In this document: one piece after another, positions 39,983 through 43,044 of the stretch
Layout of the letters: every line of letters starts with the position of its first letter
How positions within the stretch are numbered: the stretch's first letter is position 1
Origin: Caballeronia glebae
GTDB lineage: Bacteria; Pseudomonadota; Gammaproteobacteria; Burkholderiales; Burkholderiaceae
Direction: 5' to 3'
Assembly: GCF_001545035.1 (NCBI RefSeq)
Contig: NZ_FCOJ02000061.1
Location: 1 to 43,044, forward strand
DNA: 43,044 nt
Position numbers and translations under genes: made by a program
Notes under the pieces: model-generated
Told to the model about the DNA's origin: nothing
The model's database searches: none
Seen by the model: the letters and a program-made list of their open reading frames with translations, nothing else

Positions 39983-41497
39983 TCAGTGAAAACGCTGGCC
40001 CGAATATCGCAATGCCGAGAAGAGCGGCGATGCGCGATAACGGTCTTCGCCGTAGTGCGCCGCGAGATGAACCAGCACATCGTGAATGCGCCCGATGCCG
40101 ATACGTTCGCCCCACGCGAGCGGCCCGAGCGGATAGTTCACGCCCTTCTCCATCGCGAGGTCGAGATCGGCGCTCGTGCAAACGCCTTGATTTACGGCAT
40201 CCGCCGCTTCGTTCACCAGCATCGCGACCGTGCGCATCACGGCCATGCCGGCAATATCCTTCAATGGCACTACTGCATAGCCTGCTTGCGTCAATGCGCC
40301 GACTACCGCTGCGTACGCATCGGCGCAACACTGGCGCGCGCGTGTGAGCGCGACGCTCGGCGCGTTCCCATAGTCGAGCGCGAGATCGATCAGCACGATG
40401 TTATCGATGCCGAGCGCATGCGCGCGTTCGGTCGCCGTGCGGCCATCGGTGATAAAGAGAAAGGCATCGTCGATCTGCGCGATGAGGCCGGGCATATCGT
40501 TACGGTCGACGCTCGCGCAGGCTATGCGCGCTTGCAGGCACTCATACAAAGGCACGCTTTCACCGAGCACGATTTTCGACGGCGAACGCGTATTCGTTTC
40601 GATGCACGTGGCAGGCTTCACGGCATCGGCGGCATAGTCATAGATGCCACGGCCCGACTTGCGGCCGAGAAATCCCGCATTCACCAGTTCCCGCTGAATC
40701 AGCGAAGGCGTGAAACGCGGATCGTTGAAGTACGCCTCGAACACCGATTGCGTCACGGCGAAATTTACGTCGTGGCCAATCAGATCCATCAACTCGAACG
40801 GCCCCATTCTGAAGCCGCCCGAATCGCGCATGACGGCATCGATGGAAGCTGCATCGGCGCCCTGCTCGTTGAGCACGCGCAAGCCTTCCGCATAGAACGG
40901 CCGCGCCACGCGATTGACGATGAAGCCCGGCGTCGACTTTGCATGGACCGGCGTCTTGCCCCATGCAGCCGATGTGGCATACACGGTTTGCGCGACCGCG
41001 GCGGATGTCGCGAGTCCGTGCACGACTTCGACGAGTGCCATCAGCGGCGCCGGGTTGAAGAAGTGCATGCCGACCACGCGCGACGGATGCATCAAGGGCG
41101 CCGCGATAGCCGTGATCGAGATGGACGACGTGTTGGTCGCGAGTATGCACTCGGACGCCACCATGCCTTCGAGTTCGCCGAACAACGCACGCTTGACGTC
41201 GAGACGTTCTGCAACGGCTTCGATGACGAGCGACGCCGTGCGCAAGTCTGCGAGACTCGTAATAATGCGCACGCGGTCGATAGCTCGATGTCCCGTGGGC
41301 TCATCGAGTTTCTTCTTGTCGATCAGGCGCTGCACGTTCGCCGCGATGCCGGCGCGCGCCTTGTCGAGTGCTTTCGAGTCGAGGTCGTAAAGCAGCACGG
41401 TGTGTCCTGCCAGCGCCGCGACTTGCGCGATGCCCGCGCCCATCGCGCCGGCGCCGATCACACCGACGACCGCCGATGTCTGAATGGCTTGTGTCAT
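39983..41497 (-). CDS. paaH: 3-hydroxyacyl-CoA dehydrogenase of the phenylacetate pathway
   Basis: This 504-residue NAD-dependent dehydrogenase oxidises 3-hydroxyadipyl-CoA to 3-oxoadipyl-CoA. The Rossmann motif is G15-A-G17-A-M-G20-A-G22. The catalytic pair is H145 and E157 in MHFFNPAP and LMALVEVVHG. The C-terminal dehydrogenase domain is duplicated (SGGFRMGPFELMDLIGHDVN about 230 and VNYPLGPLAWGERIGIGRIH about 460), as in the long PaaH form. It starts 12 bp after the thiolase stop and is followed by paaK, so these are probably in one operon. The older name paaC is used in some species. Confidence 0.95.
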   Translation of the reverse strand: MTQAIQTSAVVGVIGAGAMGAGIAQVAALAGHTVLLYDLDSKALDKARAGIAANVQRLIDKKKLDEPTGHRAIDRVRIITSLADLRTASLVIEAVAERLDVKRALFGELEGMVASECILATNTSSISITAIAAPLMHPSRVVGMHFFNPAPLMALVEVVHGLATSAAVAQTVYATSAAWGKTPVHAKSTPGFIVNRVARPFYAEGLRVLNEQGADAASIDAVMRDSGGFRMGPFELMDLIGHDVNFAVTQSVFEAYFNDPRFTPSLIQRELVNAGFLGRKSGRGIYDYAADAVKPATCIETNTRSPSKIVLGESVPLYECLQARIACASVDRNDMPGLIAQIDDAFLFITDGRTATERAHALGIDNIVLIDLALDYGNAPSVALTRARQCCADAYAAVVGALTQAGYAVVPLKDIAGMAVMRTVAMLVNEAADAVNQGVCTSADLDLAMEKGVNYPLGPLAWGERIGIGRIHDVLVHLAAHYGEDRYRASPLFSALRYSGQRFH

Positions 41498-41509
41498 GTC
41501 GTGAAGCCC

Positions 41510-42712
41510 TCAAACGCGCTCGATCGCGATTGCAATGCCCTGGCCCACTCCGATGCACATCGTGCACAACGCATAGCGACCGGCGCGGCGTTCGAGTTCG
41601 AACATCGCGGTCGTGACCAGGCGCGCGCCGGATGCGCCGAGCGGATGACCGAGCGCAATGGCGCCGCCGTTCGGATTCACGCGCGGATCGTCTTCGGCAA
41701 GGCCCAGCTGACGAAGCACCGCGAGGCCTTGCGATGCGAAGGCTTCGTTGAGTTCGATGACGTCGAACTGCTCCAGCGTGAGGCCCGTGCGTGCGAGAAG
41801 CTTCTTCGTCGCGGGCGCGGGACCGATGCCCATGATGCGCGGCTCGACGCCCGCCGTCGCCATGCCGATGATGCGCGCACGCGGCGTGAGCCCATGGCGC
41901 TTCGCCGCATCCTCGTTCGCGATGATGAGCGCGCATGCGCCATCGTTCACGCCCGATGCATTGCCCGCCGTCACACTGCCGTCGGCGCGCACGACGCCCT
42001 TCAGCTTCGCGAGCGATTCGAGCGAGGTCTCGCGCGGATGCTCGTCTCGATCGACCGCCACCGTTTCGCCCTTCTTTTGCGGCACGTTCACCGCAACGAT
42101 TTCCTGTGCGAGCGTGCCATCGGCCCGTGCGCGTGCGGCGCGCTGCTGGCTGCGCAGCGCGAACCGGTCCTGCGCATCGCGCGAGATATTGAAATCGACG
42201 GCGACGTTCTCCGCGGTCTCGGGCATCGAATCGACGCCGTAGCGCTCACGCATCGCGCGATTGATGAAGCGCCAGCCGATGGTCGTATCGAAGATATCGG
42301 CCGAACGCGAGAACGCGCTCGACGCCTTGCCCATCACGAACGGCGCGCGCGTCATGCTTTCGACGCCGCCGGCAAGATAGAGCGAGCCGTCGCCCGCCTT
42401 GATCGCGCGCGCGGCGCTGCCGACCGCGTCCATGCCCGAGCCGCACAGGCGGTTGATCGTCGAGCCGGGCACATCGACAGGCAAGCCCGCCAGCAGGCTC
42501 GACATGCGCGCGACGTTGCGGTTATCTTCGCCTGCCTGATTGGCGCAGCCGTAGATCACGTCGTCGATCTGCGCCCATTCCACCGATGCGTTGCGCTTCA
42601 TGAGCGCGGTGATGGGCACGGCGCCGAGATCGTCGGCGCGGACGTCCTTGAAAACGCCACCGTAGCGGCCGATGGGCGTACGAATCGCATCGCAGATGAA
42701 GGCTTCAGTCAT
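41510..42712 (-). CDS. pcaF: 3-oxoadipyl-CoA thiolase (PcaF/PaaJ)
   Basis: This 400-residue thiolase cleaves 3-oxoadipyl-CoA with CoA to acetyl-CoA and succinyl-CoA. Catalytic residues are C90 (NRLCGSGMDAV), H356 (ALGHPLGASGAR) and C386 (CTMCIGVGQG). The family-specific start MTEAFICDAIRTPIGRYGG and block YGCANQAGEDNRNVARM fit PcaF/PaaJ rather than acetoacetyl-CoA thiolases. In this neighbourhood it likely serves the phenylacetate pathway; it could also serve the beta-ketoadipate route. It is the first gene of a minus-strand unit thiolase-paaH-paaK. A hairpin and 173 bp separate it from paaE upstream, so it may have its own promoter. Confidence 0.95.
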   Translation of the reverse strand: MTEAFICDAIRTPIGRYGGVFKDVRADDLGAVPITALMKRNASVEWAQIDDVIYGCANQAGEDNRNVARMSSLLAGLPVDVPGSTINRLCGSGMDAVGSAARAIKAGDGSLYLAGGVESMTRAPFVMGKASSAFSRSADIFDTTIGWRFINRAMRERYGVDSMPETAENVAVDFNISRDAQDRFALRSQQRAARARADGTLAQEIVAVNVPQKKGETVAVDRDEHPRETSLESLAKLKGVVRADGSVTAGNASGVNDGACALIIANEDAAKRHGLTPRARIIGMATAGVEPRIMGIGPAPATKKLLARTGLTLEQFDVIELNEAFASQGLAVLRQLGLAEDDPRVNPNGGAIALGHPLGASGARLVTTAMFELERRAGRYALCTMCIGVGQGIAIAIERV

Positions 42713-42825
42713 GACAAGTCTCGATGTGGAGGATGATCGATCGCAACGAAGCCGCGCAATAGTTGCATTGCTAACGACTTCGGGCTTGAATCGCGTTGGA
42801 AACTTTTTGGAATCGGTTCGGCTTC

Positions 42826-42848
42826 ACGCGCATCGTTGCGATGCGCGT
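42826..42848 (-). terminator. Perfect 10-bp hairpin after paaE
   Basis: ACGCGCATCG (42826-42835) and CGATGCGCGT (42839-42848) are perfect reverse complements around TTG. It lies 37 bp past the paaE stop and upstream of the thiolase start, so it may end the upstream paa transcript or attenuate read-through. No U-tract is visible. Confidence 0.55.
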
Positions 42849-42885
42849 CTTTCACAGGAATTGAGACAGCGGGCGGGCGGCTTGC

Positions 42886-43044
42886 TTAACGCTCGTCGAA
42901 ACTCACGACCACGCGCTCGCTCACCGGATGGCACTGGCAAGTCAGCACGAAACCCTCATCGATCTCGTGTTGTTCGAGCGTGTAGTTCTTCTCCATCTTC
43001 ACTTCGCCTTCGAGCACTTTCGCGCGGCACGTGCAGCACACTCC
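42886..43044 (-). CDS. paaE: PaaE, 1,2-phenylacetyl-CoA epoxidase reductase subunit, 3' end only
   Basis: The final 52 residues of a gene that continues beyond the window edge. They show the C-terminal plant-type ferredoxin domain: GVCCTCRAKVLEGEVKM with iron-sulfur Cys residues, and the last ligand in FVLTCQCHPVSERVVVSFDE. The VLEGEV-x-M and LTCQ-x-P features fit PaaE, which passes electrons from NADPH through FAD and a 2Fe-2S cluster to the PaaABC epoxidase. Identity is strongly supported by the downstream paa genes. The upstream paaABCD genes are expected outside the window. Confidence 0.9.
   Translation of the reverse strand, partial: GVCCTCRAKVLEGEVKMEKNYTLEQHEIDEGFVLTCQCHPVSERVVVSFDER

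Noticed and set aside
39986..42736. 916-codon plus-strand open frame across paaH and the thiolase
   Set aside because: Antisense shadow of two genes with intact catalytic motifs; Arg/His/Asp-rich with no domain features.

Overview
The window is GC-rich, densely coded DNA from a Gram-negative proteobacterium. It is most likely a Burkholderiaceae member of the Paraburkholderia/Caballeronia/Burkholderia group. The grounds are the gene families (phenylacetate genes, RdgC, TpsA/TpsB secretion, NodT-type efflux, DUF883, DUF1488 and DUF4142 proteins), the strong GC bias at third codon positions and the many lipoproteins and RND components. This is inference from recognised families; no search was run. 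No rRNA, tRNA, CRISPR array or intact insertion sequence was seen.

Layout. (1) 1-1.5 kb: a more A+T-rich island on the minus strand. It holds a cysteine-rich, modular protein that looks like a polymorphic-toxin/effector protein and a small translationally coupled gene (possible immunity protein), between two imperfect ~43-bp direct repeats. (2) 1.7-6.0 kb: small stress and housekeeping genes (CBS pair, zf-TFIIB, beta-carbonic anhydrase, DUF4142, FmdB-like, DUF1488, degenerate receiver, DUF883). (3) 6.3-9.7 kb: EamA transporter, cupin with a ribosome-binding site inside a hairpin, two Tyr/Pro-rich exported proteins, LysR regulator. (4) 9.9-17.7 kb, the most striking segment: one colinear run of TpsA-like secreted protein, TpsB outer-membrane transporter, exported FecR-domain protein, CHASE2-adenylate/guanylate cyclase and a metallo-beta-lactamase-fold class-II-type cyclic-nucleotide phosphodiesterase. 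I read it as a secretion module with its own cyclic-nucleotide sensing and signalling arm. (5) 17.8-24.6 kb: TehA-like channel, secreted alpha/beta hydrolase, small lipoprotein, NCS1 permease, YihY-family membrane protein, second EamA transporter. (6) 24.6-29.5 kb: a 500-bp gene-free stretch with a perfect 11-bp inverted repeat and an 11-bp-phased tandem motif, then a membrane-anchored protein overlapping a GGDEF diguanylate cyclase, RdgC, and an EamA transporter divergent from an Lrp/AsnC regulator with a palindrome between them. (7) 29.5-32.3 kb: a small acidic protein, a 51-residue membrane protein with a perfect ribosome-binding site, then SBP56/methanethiol oxidase and a membrane protein. 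(8) 32.4-38.4 kb: a three-gene RND efflux operon (pump, adaptor, outer-membrane lipoprotein) with repeated TTTGCG half-sites upstream. (9) 38.6-43.0 kb: phenylacetate catabolism genes paaK, paaH, a pcaF/paaJ thiolase and the 3' end of paaE, which runs off the window.

How they fit together: regions 4 and 6 both carry nucleotide second-messenger enzymes beside envelope proteins. Region 9 activates phenylacetate (PaaK), supports epoxidation (PaaE) and performs the last beta-oxidation-like steps to acetyl-CoA and succinyl-CoA (PaaH, thiolase). The remainder is transport, efflux and small envelope proteins.
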